NCBI GenBank assembly: GCA_037176885.1
Contig: JAWWNJ010000168.1
Span: 248,001 to 312,000, forward strand
Direction of reading: 5' to 3'
Length of the DNA stretch: 64,000 bases
DNA from: Favolaschia claudopus
Lineage: Eukaryota; Basidiomycota; Agaricomycetes; Agaricales; Mycenaceae
Numbering within the stretch: the stretch's first letter is position 1; every line of letters begins with the position of its first letter. Shown here piece after piece: positions 1-12,900 of this stretch. The notes below the pieces were generated by a model. The model was not told the origin of the DNA and searched no databases. It saw nothing but the letters and a program-made list of their open reading frames with translations. A program made the position numbers and the translations under genes.

Positions 1-872
1 ACGCTATGGGCGCTGACATATCGCGAGTCTTGGTGCTCTCAAACGCCACCGCGCTTCAAATTCGTGGACTCGTTGTGTCGGCCGATGTTCCGTTGATTTC
101 CGACCATGTTTTCCGGTCGGTGCTCGCCGTCTACGATTATCACCAAGCCTGCGGCTTGCGGGCTCATCGTCATTCTTGCACACGGTATGTACAGTCATGT
201 AGGACGCATTGAATGCTGGACCTGCTTCGGCATTTTACTCAGCGGCCTCAACCCAAAGATTCGTGGTTGTCGTTCCGTTGATTTCCGACGGTAAAAGCAA
301 TTCCAAGCCATCGCGACATGTGGGGTCACCTGGGGTTATGACGTCGGTTAATAAAAGCGCGCTTCGAGAGTCTTCGACGAAGCGTTCGTTCCTCCGTCTT
401 CAAGTTCAAGAGTCTTCGCTTTATACGAGAAAAATTCCTCTGGCTTGTTCTAGTTCGCGGAAAAAATGTCCTCCTTGCCCTCCTCTACCTCAGCCAACCG
501 ACTGCTTCACAAGTGTTTCATGAATTAAGCTGCGTCGGACCGACGGAATACGGACCGTTCGCGCATTTCTTTTTTTACGACGCGTCTGAAACCTTCAAAC
601 TTTACAAAGATGCTCAGATCTTCGTTCCGCGAACGCATCAAATGCGCGGTTGGTGCTTCGCGCACATCAGCTGGTCAACTCGCACATGGCAGCGCGTGGC
701 CCGTCGTAACCCTCCAGGTCACTTGCGCCATGCGCATCAGGATTTTCACAAATTCTCGAGACCGACATCTCGTAAACATTGGAATTGGCAGGAATTGGCC
801 GAAGGTACAAAGGGAACGCGCAATTCTATAGCGTGTTTCCCCAGCTCGTTGTGAACTTTTGCAACAAGCGAG
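1..872. other. Intergenic, no supported gene
   Basis: I see no convincing coding region here. Open frames up to about 110 codons overlap on both strands without recognisable motifs. The stretch holds an 18-bp exact direct repeat (87-104 and 272-289, GTTCCGTTGATTTCCGAC). The last few hundred bases presumably contain the promoter of the glutaminase gene that starts at 873, but no clear TATA box stands out. Confidence 0.5.
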
Positions 873-3769
873 ATGCTCTCCCAGTTACTCTGCGCGGGTC
901 TCCTTGCGCTGCAAGCGAGTGCTGCAGTCTCATGGACAGCGACGCCGTTCAACCCCCCCTCCGTTCCGCTGGCTGTGCGGTCGCCGTACCTCAACACCTG
1001 GCTGCCGCAGGGACAGGGACAGGCGCTGAATGATGCGTGGCCCACGATGTGGACGGGGTCTATCACTGCCTGGGCTGGTTTGGTCAAGGTGGACGGGAAG
1101 AGCTATTCTTTCCTCGGTGTCCCGTCGGTTGAGGGGAGCCCTTACACCAAGGCGACGCAGAAGAGCCTCACGGTTGGTTTCTCTTTCGTTTTGCGTTGTT
1201 TCTGGAGCCTGATGTTCATTTCAAGTTCACGAGCACCCAAAGTATCTTCGTCCTTTCCGCTGGCCCCGTCGACCTCACTGTGACTTTCTTGAGCCCCGTC
1301 GAGGTGAGTATTCTGCCGCAAGGGACTCGTATTATTCAGGCTGAAAATTGGGATAGCCCACTGACTTCGTCCGGTTCTCGATCCCGCTGTCCTACATGCA
1401 CGTCTCGGCTGCGTCTACCGACGGCGCCTCCCACTCCGTCCAGGTCTACTCTGATATCAGCGGCGAATGGGTCTCCGGCGCCACCGAATGGGACATCCAA
1501 TGGTCCACCACCACCTCGGATGTTGTCAGCCACCAGATCTCGCTCGTCTCTCCGGCCAAGTTCGAGGAAGTCAACGACCATTCTCAATGTGCGTTCCGTC
1601 TTCCGCTTCCATAACCCTGCTCTTCCTGCTCGAGACTGACTGAATGTCATTCATCCGTATTAGACGGCAACTGGTACTACGCCACCCTCAACGGCAAGGG
1701 GGTCACCGCGCAGATCGGCCGCGACTCCGTCGTCCGCGCGCAGTTCCTGAACAACGGCGTGCTCTCCACCGTCAAGGACAACAACTTCCGCGCCATCAGC
1801 GACAGCTGGCCCGTCTTCGGTTTGGCTAAGGACCTCGGGAACGTTGGCAGCTCTGCAGCGGATGTCACATTCGCGATCGGTCACATTCGTGACCCTGCTA
1901 TTAAATATGTTGTAGCTGGAAACAAGAAGCAGGAGCGCAGTCTGTACTTCTGGAGCAAGTTCTCGACGGCGCAGCAAGTCGTGAGTCAACTCCTTTTATG
2001 CGTACTCTACCCAATCATTTAATCTGATGTTTCTTCGACTAGGTCTCTTTCTTCCTCAAAGATTACGCTACTGCTCTTAAATCCGCCAACACCCTCGACA
2101 AGAAGATCCAGACTGACGCCGCCAAGATCCACCCCGATTACGCTGGCATCGTCGAGCTGTCGATCCGCCAGTCGCTTGCTGCCAACGAGCTGACCATCTC
2201 GAAGAACGCGTTCGGACTCTGGGATACTTCTGATGTTCTGTACTTCATGAAAGGTGCGCTTCTTTCCTAGCATTAGACAACATTGCTGGCGGTTGACGGC
2301 CTTGCAGAGATCTCTAGTGATGGTAACACTGACACCGTGGACGTCATGCAAGTCTTTCGTCTTTCGGGAGTGAAGTATTCTTGAGCTTACGCTCAACATT
2401 TTCAGGTTCCCTGCTTCCCCGATTTTCTTCTACCTCAACCCGAAGTTGGGTCAGTATCTCTTGGAGCCGCTGTTTAGGTATCAGGTTCGTCTATTTTCCC
2501 TTGTCGTTGAGGTGGTTCTGAATCTGAGTCTGCCCACAGGCAACCGGCCTCTATCCCAACAAATGGAGGTTTGTTCCAGTCTTTCTTACCACTGTCCCCC
2601 TCTCAACAACAAATTCAGTGTCCACGATGTCGGCGCCCACTACCCGAAGGCTGACGGACACAACGACGGTACCGATGAAGCCATGCCGGTGGAGGAGAGT
2701 GGCAACATGCTCATCCTGTCTCTTGGTTATGCCCGCGCGACCAACGACCTCTCGCAGATCAAGCGTTACGTGAGTGCCTCTCTACTTTCCTTTCGATTTC
2801 GAGTACTATTGAGCTGACGGACGGCCTGAAAGAAAAACCTTCTTGACCAATGGACTCAATTCCTCATCGAGGATTCGCTGATCCCTGCGAACCAGCTGTC
2901 CACTGACGACTTTGCTGGTCAGCTTGTTAACCAGACCAATCTCGCGATCAAGGGGATTATCGGTATCAAATGTATGGCTGAGATCTCCAAGTTGCTTGGA
3001 GACACGAAGAAGGCCGACAACTACAGTGTATGTTTGTTCGTTGTTACAGGTCTGCCAGTGCTCACTTCGTATAGTCTATTGCTGCCGACTACGTGACCAA
3101 GTGGACGGCCCTCGCCTCCTCGAAGACTGGCCCTCATTTGACGCTCAACGTCAGTCGATATCTTGTCGATTCTTTCGTCCTTCTGAAACCTTGTTTTAGT
3201 ACGGTAACGATGCTAGCTGGGGATTGGTATGTGCACACCCGGCGACCCGCGTCATGTCTCTAACTCTCGGCAGGCCTACAACCTCTACAGTGACATCCAC
3301 CTGGACCTGAAACTGTTCCCTCAATCCCTCTACGAGCAACGTGAGTTCGCGCCTCTAGTATTGTTATCCTTCACTAACCTTTATCGTCCAGAAACTGCTT
3401 GGTACAAGAGCGTTGCCAGTAAGTGCATCCACTTCGCCACTTTGTTTTTGCTCATGCTTTTCTCAGATGAATACGGCGTTCCTCTCGATACCCGTCACAC
3501 CTACACCAAGACCGACTGGGAAGTCTGGACCGCCGCAATCATGAGCGACGTCGAGGGACGTGACCTGTTCATCAACGGTCTCAAGAAATACCTCTCGGAC
3601 GGCTCCAACCGTGCGCCCTTCTCTGACTGGTATGACACCAAGACGGGCGTTACGTCTGGCTTCATCGCCCGCCCTGTCGTCGGCGGTCATCTTGCTTTGG
3701 TACGTGGCCATGTTCCAATGATCATCGCGCTACGGCTGATACATGTATTGTTCATAGATGATCTTGTAA
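873..3769 (+). CDS. gtaA: Secreted glutaminase A family protein
   Basis: Predicted extracellular L-glutaminase of the fungal GtaA family (DUF5127/DUF4965/DUF1793 architecture), which converts glutamine to glutamate and ammonia. The ATG at 873 opens a hydrophobic signal peptide of about 18 residues ending in ASA-A. The mature part begins with the family-typical stretch around PPSVPLAVRSPYLNTW, and WTGSITAWAGLVKVDG follows. Many short introns interrupt the gene, which is read as a series of exons in changing frames. Conserved C-terminal signatures include DTRHTYTKTDWEVWTAA near 3490-3535, SDWYDTKTG, and ARPVVGGHLAL near 3665-3700. A final intron ends at 3757 and leaves a tiny last exon encoding MIL and TAA at 3767-3769. 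The exact splice sites of the middle exons were not all resolved. The family call is secure; the substrate is inferred from the family. Confidence 0.9.
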
Positions 3770-4066
3770 GGGGCGTGTTTTCACCCTCGTTTGTCTCAAC
3801 AACGAATAAAATCTGAGCTGAGAATACATGTTTTTTCTTTTTTACGGTGTAATGTATCTCAAAAACTCGAACAAAATAAACTTAATCTGCATATGTGTAG
3901 AGCGTGATGGCTCTTGGGACAGCTTTCTGGATATGCGATTATTGACCGTGAGTCGTTCACTTGGAAGGCTTTCTGAGTAGGAGTCCGAGTACACTGAAGC
4001 GCCGGGCTGTGATTGGACAATGGCAGGGGTCGGCAATCGCACAGCGTTCGCCAAGCCAAACTGCTG

Positions 4067-4074
4067 TATATATA
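4067..4074 (+). promoter_or_regulatory. TATA box of the small membrane protein gene
   Basis: TATATATA lies about 67 bp upstream of the ATG at 4141, a plausible core-promoter spacing. An inverted CCAAT (ATTGG) lies about 55 bp further upstream, near 4013. The assignment rests on sequence and position only. Confidence 0.45.
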
Positions 4075-4140
4075 CACGAATATGCACGACGATGTGTACA
4101 CAGTTTTGCACCCACTCTCTGTCGCGTCCTTGGGAGGTCA

Positions 4141-4639
4141 ATGATTGGCAGAGCTTTGTTCTACCTCTGCGCTCTTTCTTTGGTCTCGAATACCTACGCA
4201 GTACAATGCGTCAAGTAAGGATGAGTTTCCGAGTCTTGTTGGGTTGATCTGACCGGTCCTCAGCGGTGTATGCGACTCGTTCGATGATGCTCGCAAAGCA
4301 GCCATGTCGACAGTGGTGATAGCAGGCATCGTCGTTGCTGTCGGTAAGAATATTACCTCGGTTCAATTGTCCCCCTAACCCGACTCAGTATTGGTGCTTT
4401 CCATTGGCGCCACTATTTTTGCTGTCATGAGATATCGACGAATCAAGAGATTTCAGAGAACATATGTTGAAAATGCGCGAGCCAACGCTGCTGCTATGAA
4501 CGTTCAGCCACATTCATCGTCAGGGTATCCATTGCCCGCGGAGAATGCTGCACTGCAACCAGGCTATAATCAAATTACATCTTCGGGATTCAATGGGGGA
4601 TTTGGCGCTACTACGGGTTCCACTGGAATGACTCGGTAA
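4141..4639 (+). CDS. Small type I single-pass membrane protein, copy 1
   Basis: Unrecognised small membrane protein with a paralogue at 44565-45201. It has three exons: a signal peptide (MIGRALFYLCALSLVSNTYA), a short extracellular segment with two cysteines (QCVNGVCDS), and one transmembrane helix of about 23 hydrophobic residues. A strongly basic juxtamembrane motif RYRRIKRFQR follows, then a Gly/Ser/Asn-rich cytoplasmic tail ending GMTR. The first intron (donor GTAAGG after GTCAA, acceptor CAG before CGGTGT) splits the Asn codon. The second lies inside the membrane helix. Both positions match the paralogue. Stop codon TAA is at 4637-4639. Function is unknown; the topology resembles small fungal cell-surface or sensor-like proteins, but no catalytic domain is visible. 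Confidence 0.8.
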
Positions 4640-5112
4640 CCGTGTGGGTTGGGGATCTGAAATCTTGTACCTCTTTGTTCTGCTGTATGTTCAAGACATG
4701 ATATGATGGTGACTTACGACCGGGGGTTTTTTTTCCGTCGAAAAGATATCCAGTTATTCTTGAAAGCGCTTACGACCAGTGCAGATATCGCCAGGCGAAT
4801 GATCAAAACAACTCTTGCATAGTCCGAAAAATAACCAGGATGAATTGCCAAATATAGGCTGAACATCAGCCTTTTTGCAGTTGGTTCGAGGACGATTCAA
4901 AGTTGACAAAGGGGAGAGAGCAAGGCGGATTTGGTTCGTCGACCCAGCGCTCTATTGGAGCAGAATTTCGCAGAATAGACGTCGTGGTTGAAGTTGAACG
5001 TTGAACCTTGAATTTGATGGCGGGTCACTCCGAGTCGGAGTTTGAATAATTGAACTCTCCTTCTTCCTCGTTACCACAGTACTGACCGGTACTGACCCCT
5101 CGACCAACGGCC
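4640..5112. other. Intergenic with MEI4-A promoter region
   Basis: No gene is visible. From about 4978 onward the sequence is homologous to the reverse complement of 31108-31218, upstream of the second MEI4-like copy, so the duplication includes promoter DNA. The shared part contains a 15-bp palindrome at 5027-5041. Confidence 0.6.
5027..5041. promoter_or_regulatory. Palindrome shared by both MEI4-like promoters
   Basis: ACTCCGAGTCGGAGT is a 7-bp inverted repeat around a central base, located 72 bp upstream of the MEI4-A start codon. The same element occurs at 31160-31174 upstream of MEI4-B. It sits inside more diverged flanking sequence, which suggests that it may bind a dimeric regulator. 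No known factor was matched. Confidence 0.4.
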
Positions 5113-6929
5113 ATGACAAGCTCACCGCCGTTTGAAGCCGACCGCCTCAGAATTGCGATTGTATGTCTCTGTCTTCCCTCTCCATCGTCTTTTCACTGTC
5201 TATTAGGCGCTAACAGCCCTGAAATTCAAACCAGCCGAACAGTCCTGCGCTTGTACGCCTTATCACAGGGTTTGGTCAGTGAATACCTCGTTCATAAATC
5301 GACTCCAGCATATGTGCTCTACCTTCGTAATAAGTTTCCTCCGTCTGCCCCTTCAATTCAGGATGAGGGACCATGGAAAACGCGTGCGCTGGCCTTGGAG
5401 AAAGAAGTTGCTGACCTCAAAGCGAAATACGAAGAGGAGCAAATTAGTGCGTTGCTGCTATTGGTTCTCGATATAAAATTGAACATACTTATGGTGGTCA
5501 AGAAAACCTCGCTGTACCTCCCCCTGCTCCAAGTGATGCAGCACCGAACAACAGCCAACCAGTCAAGCGGAAGGCAAAGAAGAAAGCACCGGAAAAGCCT
5601 GTTGAGGCTCCTAGAAAGATCAACCTTGAAACTTTGCTCGAAGATCTACATGGTCGTGAGCTTGATTTGGTTCAGATTCGCAAACAATTCGGTGACTTGC
5701 TTCAGGCAAGGAATTGGCCGACCTTCCTACCTCGACTTCGCTTTTCGCGAACCTTTCCGCTTTCCAGCAACTATTTTCTGCACTTTCTTCATCGGAAGTA
5801 CCCGTTACGGCTGCTCAGCGTTCCCTTCTGTCATCTACTGCAGTGCGAGCGTTCACTAGCATTGCGAATGTCTTGCATCCCATCCTGCGCTATACAGATA
5901 CCACCGTCACCACTCAACTCCAAACATTGCAGAGTCTGGCTACTTTGATGCAGCATCTCATTTCTTCGTCTCTTGCGTTCTTATTGCGCAAGCCGAAACG
6001 CGCTACAAATCAAACCACTGTGTCGTCTCTTATGAACCGTTTCTTGGATGCTCTCGTGACATCTATCTTCAACCCAATCATCGAATCATTCAGTCCTCTA
6101 TCTTGCCGATTTCTAACATTCCTATTCCCTGCGAAGTCCTCGTCGACACTGCCTGTCGATCTGCGACCTGACGTGTTGCACATCTTGCAAAGCGCATTAT
6201 CGCCGTTACTTTCTGCCACATCTGCTTTCGAAGCCAATCTCCGTGCCACAATTGCTTTGACTGCGCTTCGAGAACTCGAGAATCTCTTCTCACCTCAACA
6301 GACGAAGGGTGGAAATTCCCGTACACGTGAAAGTCGCCTTGGTGTCCTAGCACGAAACGATGCGCTGTGGTATCTATGTACTGTCCTTCACGTCGTCTTC
6401 ACTTCATCCTCGGCAGAAGACTCCACATTCTCCTCCAAATCCGTGACGACTAGCGCTGTTTCTGAGTGCAATATCGCAGATTCCCTCTCTCGTGTTATCA
6501 GTCGATGTCGCAAGAACCCGAATGCTACGAGCGTCGACGAAACTTCCCGTCCGAATCAAGACCATGATCGCGAGAGGATGTTTGCCGTAGGGGGTCCAGA
6601 CGAGATCAATCCGGATGTTGTGGATGAAGTGGGTTTCCAGATGATTTTGGGCGTTGCGGAGAAGTACTGGCGGTGGATCGGCGATGTCGAACAAGAGCAG
6701 CTTGTCCTCGCCAAAGACTTTCAGCGGTCCGAGATAAGTACAGAAAAACGTTTACCATCAGGTCACCAGCCTGAATAAATCGATCTCTGTTCTAAAACAG
6801 ATTTCTTCCCCATTCTACAGCACCTTCGATCTTTGCTTGACGACGACAACTTCCCAGGAGCGCAGATTTTATTATATCAAAACACTCCACACTGCGCGCT
6901 TCTCTGCTGCGAGTCTCAGCTGGTACTAG
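5113..6929 (+). CDS. mei4: MEI4-like meiotic recombination protein, copy A
   Basis: Candidate homologue of MEI4, the partner of REC114 needed for Spo11-dependent meiotic double-strand breaks. The ATG at 5113 gives MTSSPPFEADRLRIAI. Splicing then joins ALTALKFKPAEQSCA to YVLYLRNKF and a coiled coil (WKTRALALEKEVADLKAKYE). This follows the animal MEI4 N-terminal signature in order: an LALA..KPA..S motif, then a helix with WR.KV..LE.EV..LR. A basic linker (KRKAKKKAPEKP) follows, and after the intron ending at 5705 comes a long helical region starting ADLPTSTSLFANLSAF. The main exon is open to a stop at 6776-6778. A further C-terminal exon is likely, because a helical segment near 6805-6865 remains open. 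The 3' end is unresolved (6778, 6929 or 7276). Copy B lies at 29444-31101 on the opposite strand. The family call rests on motif recognition by eye. Confidence 0.65.
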
Positions 6930-9900
6930 TTCAGGCGCCGGCCCTGAGCAGGGGACGTTCCGGCAATTATGCTGTCCGACAGCTCAGTAACATCGGAACA
7001 CTGTTCAGGTGGTGGGTGGCGCTTTGGAGCCTTGGTGGATCTCCCCGGACTCCAACTTTCAATTGCAACGAACTGTTGGCAAGATTGTTCCGTAGCTGGA
7101 ATTCCCATTTTGGAAGGTATAAGTTCGATTTCCGATGTGGAGAACTGTCGCCACTCGCTTGGCCTTCCCGACCCGACTTTCCCACAGTGGCACTACTTGT
7201 CATCTTGCCATGGCAGTGGCTGCGAATGGATATGCATTCCTTGAAGGAGCCATTCAGAAATCTTACCAGTCCCTAAAGGCCGCCACACCGAATTCCCCGA
7301 CATACTCGAGTAACAATTGAAATTATCCTATAGCAGGTACATATCTTTTCGAGTCTCATGGCCGCTCACCTCCGTCCGATTAGCCGATGAGTAAGTAGCC
7401 GACTCTCCACTCCGGCGGCCGTATCTCTTGTCAAGATGTTCGTGGGCAGCTCCAAGGCAGCTCAGGAAGTAAGTGCATGTGCGTCATGGTCAGCTACATA
7501 TCATCTCTTTAATTGCCTGCCCAGACAATCCCATTGAACCTCCAAGAAATAATGCCGACAGAATCTTATGTCAATGCAGCCTTCGGTCCTGGCGATGGTG
7601 ACTACTGTTTTCCAAATTGTGCATCGATGAGAACTCTTGCAATTTGGTAGAGCCGACAAATTTTTATTTTCATTCTGGTTTTGGCTACGCGCATTCATCT
7701 CAGGCGTAACTAATAGTAATAAGCAACGGTCAACGTTGGGTCTCGATCTGTCTGACGATACAAACTCTCGGAGTCGCAATCTGTGGAACGGAATCTGTGC
7801 TTATTGTTGGGACAGACGGTGGTTGAATGATTCTGAAACTGGGAGCATGGACCGTCGGTGCAAGAAGCTCATGTAGACATGATCTTGCCTTCTCAGCAGC
7901 AGAATTATCCACTCGGAATCCATCTCCCTAGAGTTACTGCAGCTGTAAGACGCCATCGGTTGAAATTTTCCTAGTATCACAAAATCTCAAGTATCTTTGC
8001 AGTTCCCCGGGACTCTAGTATTCTTATTTGAGTAGGACATATACGGAACTCCATGATGTGTGCCCTAATTCCATATCTTGATACGCAGAATTAAATAAAT
8101 TGTTTACGAGTTCTATACTTACCATCGCCAGACACTATAGTCCTGCTTCGAAGGCGTCCATTCACGACTTTCAGCAGTAAAAGAGTCACTGTCCATAAAA
8201 TACAAGAGAGAATCTTGAAAAATAGCCACATGAACGTCAACTTCCAGAGAGTTGAACCATTGTTTGTGATTGTTAATGGATTGTTGAGCTTTCGGTTAAC
8301 TCGGCCCACATTTCCCACAGGGGCCTGAGTTCGGTAGCAACTTTTCAACAGGAGGACACAGGAACCTCAATCCGCTTCGAATTCATTGCGTTCGAAATAT
8401 GTCGTCGGCACCGATACTCGCAGCCCCCAACAAGTTGACAGTGACTCTCACGCATGCTCAATACATGATTTCGAAGACCCACAAAATCCTCGGGCACCAG
8501 TGATGAATTCAAGGCACGAGATCCAACAAACCTACATCTTGATTATAAAGTTGCGGGGCATACAGATTCACGGCAACTGCCGCCAATTCTGTGTCGGTCA
8601 ATCTTTAGCGAGTTCAGACTGCGAAATTTCGAACACGGCTCAATCTCGGAACGTTCAATTGGCTGTGAAAGTTCAGTGACCTCGACTAATTTTTCCGAAT
8701 CCGGTTTCCAACAGCTTTCGCTTGGAAAATTGAATCGGCCTACCCCGAGGCACGCCCAATATGACCTCAGTTTTGACAGGATCGTAAACCCGGTAATACC
8801 GTTTCTTCCGCGACACTACTTGGCTCTCACTCGTCTACGGGAAAGTGGTCATCAGCAGCTGATAGTGCTGGATAATACCCCCAGATTCAGACGTAGCTTT
8901 GAGCGATCCCTCATCGATGAGAAAATCAGGTGATTGGCGTGAACGGCGCTTACAAGCTGGATTTGGAATTTGCTCGAGATGCTTTGTATTTACGAACCTG
9001 CGAATAACTTGACGGTTGCAATGTCGGGGCGACGCGGGAAATTCACTTCGGCCCCGACCAGGGAATTTTGCGGACGGGGATTTTCGGCTTCTGAAACGTA
9101 TGCAGGTCAGAACAGAATTTGGTAAAATCAACATATGGCTCAAGTCGAGAAAAAATAGATCAACTCTTCAACCTAGTTACAGTCTCTTGCGTTTGCATAT
9201 GATATGCAGTCGAATTCAGCCAAAACTGGTCAAATCAGCCAAAAGATTTCTGTCTGCGACCAAAACAAGGAAGACCCTGTGCGCACATGAAAACGCGATG
9301 GCGGTTGAGACGGGAAGTGGTGTGGGACAGGGCCGATGGGTTCGGTGAGTATAGCCGCCATTTGATTCGTCTATGTATACGCTGACCTTGTGCGAACGTC
9401 CATGAGCTCCAACTCCATGGCTCATTCAGCGAAGAGGTTTGTTTCTCCAACCAGCGTTTGAGAGCACTGACCGGTGAACAACCCGAGTTACTTTGAAAGG
9501 CGCCCAACTACATGCTCCACCAAATAATTATAAGTGTTCCGGGAAGGATCCAGATATCGAGCAAGACCTCAAGACTCCAAGCGCCTACGCAAGCCACACA
9601 CGACAAGCCTAAACGCACACGCGTCAACCCGGTTGGATCGGTTTCCGGTACGTTCCTGCAGGAACCCAAATCGGGATAATAGCGCTGGCACGCCGCGTTC
9701 AGTCACAACATACATAGAACATCGACTGATGGTGCAGTACAGCCTGACTGGAAACACATGAATAGGTGGAGTGTGAGCGGGTTAATTAAACATGACATAC
9801 CGTCGAACTTCTTACAGTACCTCCAATTCGAAGCGCCGATAGTTCAAAATAGTAACAGTGGGAGACGTCCATGATCAGGGCAAAAACGTCCGTGGAGGTG

Positions 9901-12900
9901 TAGCCGATCGAATATACTAGACTTAGAGGGTACGCTGCGCCGGGTGTCAGCAAGACGCGGGACCTACATCCAGATCATCATACACACCTCGCGCCCCATC
10001 CCGACAATTCGCCGCTGCCCGTAATCTGTGAGAATATGTGGCTGAAAGAAAGTATTGGCATGGGTGGGAAATGCCGCGCAATGGCTTATTTTAGACAGCG
10101 ATGCTTGGGTTCAAGGAAGGCTCGGATGAGAAACTCCGAGACAGATAGACAGCGCAGAGAGCGGCAGAACGATTTAAGCCTGGGGAAGGCAATAGACAGC
10201 GCGAGATGTCATTCGGGCAGTTGAGTGAATAGACAGGTCAAGTTCGGATACATTCGTAAAACGTTATGTTGGGTTCGCGAAGAAAGTTGAGCGGCGGGAT
10301 AACTGGTTAACGGAAAAGTTGTTTACGGCTTTGTTGATTATATTCCAAAAAATCCCGCAAAATTCACAGACAACGGGTAGACTGTCGGGCGGGACCCGAC
10401 TCGCGGGAGGGTAGCGGTGCGAAATCCGCGGCGGACGACACGAGGAACGCCGATAGAGGTTTGCTAGTTCAAAGCGGTGCCGAGATTCCGTTAAGTACTT
10501 GTCGTATGTCGCGAGTGAATTGTCTAGATCATGATCACCGAGAGGAGTTTATATTCGATAAGATGGCCGGCCATGGCTTGACGGAGAGCCCGAGGATGCG
10601 GGTTGCAGAGATGGCGACAAGACGCAGCACCGCGGGGAAGAGTCTAGGCTTTCCGACAAGTTGAAGTTTCCCGTTCGTCCGCGCAAGTCGTGCGAGAGCG
10701 AAGGTCAAAGAAGTCGGGCGGCACATGCAGAGAGGTGGCGAATTGAGAATAGTGCAGCCGCGGCAAGAGGGACCAACTTGTCTATTCCAATCGTTATTCA
10801 AAGTCGAATTCAAAGAGGAGTTAGTCGTTGCCACAGTGCGGTGTATATAGACGCAGAGATACGAACGCGGATTGACTTGATATGACTGCAGGAAGGATAC
10901 AGAAAACAGAGCCTCGGGATTCAAAAGTGTAGGGAGTTGAGGTGGGAGGAAACGGAGGAGGGAAGTGAACTTGAGAGAGGCGATCAAAGGCGAGCGTTGT
11001 GAGATTTGTTCGGGAGCCGCCCCTGCATCGCATCGCGAATACGAATACATGACTTAACTTCTTTGTCGAAGGCTCGAAGCTGCATCGCATCGTAAGTTAC
11101 TTCGTAACGGTATCGCACATAATCAGAGTGCGACTACCTTCGAAGCCTAATGGATGGTAGTAAGGAACTAACTGGAGTCCCTCCCTCCCGGCCGGAGAGT
11201 TGCGTGCGCCGCTGTCCTACAGCCCTGCAATGTCATTCAAAAGAAACTCTATCAGAAAACCAGAGTACACCAACGAAAATAACAATTTGATGACCGATGT
11301 TCATATCCGCTCCGCTCATATTGCATGTACATAAAGCAACGTATATGAATAGTGCCGGTGTCCTTGCCTTCAAGCCTTCCAACCAATCAACAGAACGTCT
11401 GCAGAATAAAGCAAAGTTCGAACTCACTCGTCGGAATCGTATTGGACGGATACGTATCTCGTTCCGTGCTGCTCGACGGTGAAGACCGTCCTTTATCAAG
11501 CCGGAAAAGGAAGGTACGTAGCAAAGCGAAGCTCGCAAGCCCGCGTCTCCCGTCCACCACTCTACAAAGCAATCGTGAATGCAAACACAACAGAATCCAG
11601 AATTACTTTGTTCCGCTCCAAGTCGGCCTCGAGGCAGAAATCGTGACGTTATTCCAGCTACGGCCACCCAATCGTACATCCGTCTATTCATTCGTACTTG
11701 GCGCTGTCCGTATAGTATACCTATCACTGGGAGTGGCATCTATCAACATCATATCAGATTGGATCCGTCGGTCGGAATGAGCAATCTGAGTAGTACCTCC
11801 CCTTCAATCAAATAAAGCAGCAAAAATATCCCTCCCCGCATCATGATGAGATGCTGAGATCATGGTTTCGACTCTGCAAAGAGAGGGCGGTGTGCTGGAC
11901 GAGCAGAGGTCGACCAAAGGGCTTCCCGCTGCCCGCGATAGCGAGAGAAGCTGGTATCCGTGGTTGGTTACAGTCAACTCTGTGGCGTGGGGCTCGGGTT
12001 CAGCATACACAGGCTGAATCGTCATGATATGAGTCTGAGTTTGCTGCACATCTGAGATGATATGAGTGCTGTGGTCGGTATACTCCGGTGTGGGGAGTAT
12101 GAGTTGGCTCGAATGAATGAGCTCTGATAATTGAATTCAATTAGCAGTTCATTTGCGCTCGGGGGCGATGGGCATGGTCGGAAGAAAACCCCGGGGATTC
12201 GAGTTAAAATGAGAAGCATTTGATAACTCACTGCTAGCGGAAGATATTAAGGAGGCACTAATTGGCTCTAGTGTTTAGCTTATCTAGACGCGGAACGGCA
12301 GCGGCATCTTGTCCTGTATTCTTCAGTTAGTATTCATTCGATGTGTTTCAAAATCCGGACTCGATATACCTTCCGCTGGATCGTCATAACTCCAAAGTAA
12401 TCCCATTCTGCTTCCGCTCGCGTGGCCGTTTTGTGGAGTCTGTCGAGCTTAGAGGTTTTTGCTTCCGCGGGAAGAGTTAGCCATGCCACAGAGCATTCGA
12501 GTCGAGTTCCAGTTGAACCTTGAACACCCTTAGAAAGAAGGCCGCGAAAAAATCATCAAGGGAGACGGCGATGACTCGTAAGTAGCGATCGCGGTACCCA
12601 GTTTAGTCTGAAAGTAAGTTGTCCGTCGAGTCCGCAAATCCGCGACTCCGTGCACTGCCAACCAAAGCTGCTAGTCTCTTGAGGGAGTTCGTCCGTTCAT
12701 CCGAAGCCTCGAGGCACAGAATCGCCCCGAGCTGTCACCCCAGACTGCTTCAACTGCATGATATCGATTCGATAGTAGGTATCGTGCAGCACGAGAGAAG
12801 ATTATCGCATCGCTTCGCCAGGGATCCTTGAACGCCAAAAGGAAACTGGCAGCTCAGAGTCCGGCTATACAGCAAAGCAATCGCAATCGATTAATGCGTT

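Noticed and set aside
5634..5948. Frame starting at LEDLHGRELDLVQIRKQF in MEI4-A
   Set aside because: The conserved frame needs an intron here (donor after CATG, acceptor CAG at 5705); the read-through frame is its intron.
10535..11739. Two minus-strand ORFs of 168-171 codons
   Set aside because: No domain or splice support; ORFs of this length are expected by chance in 64 kb.
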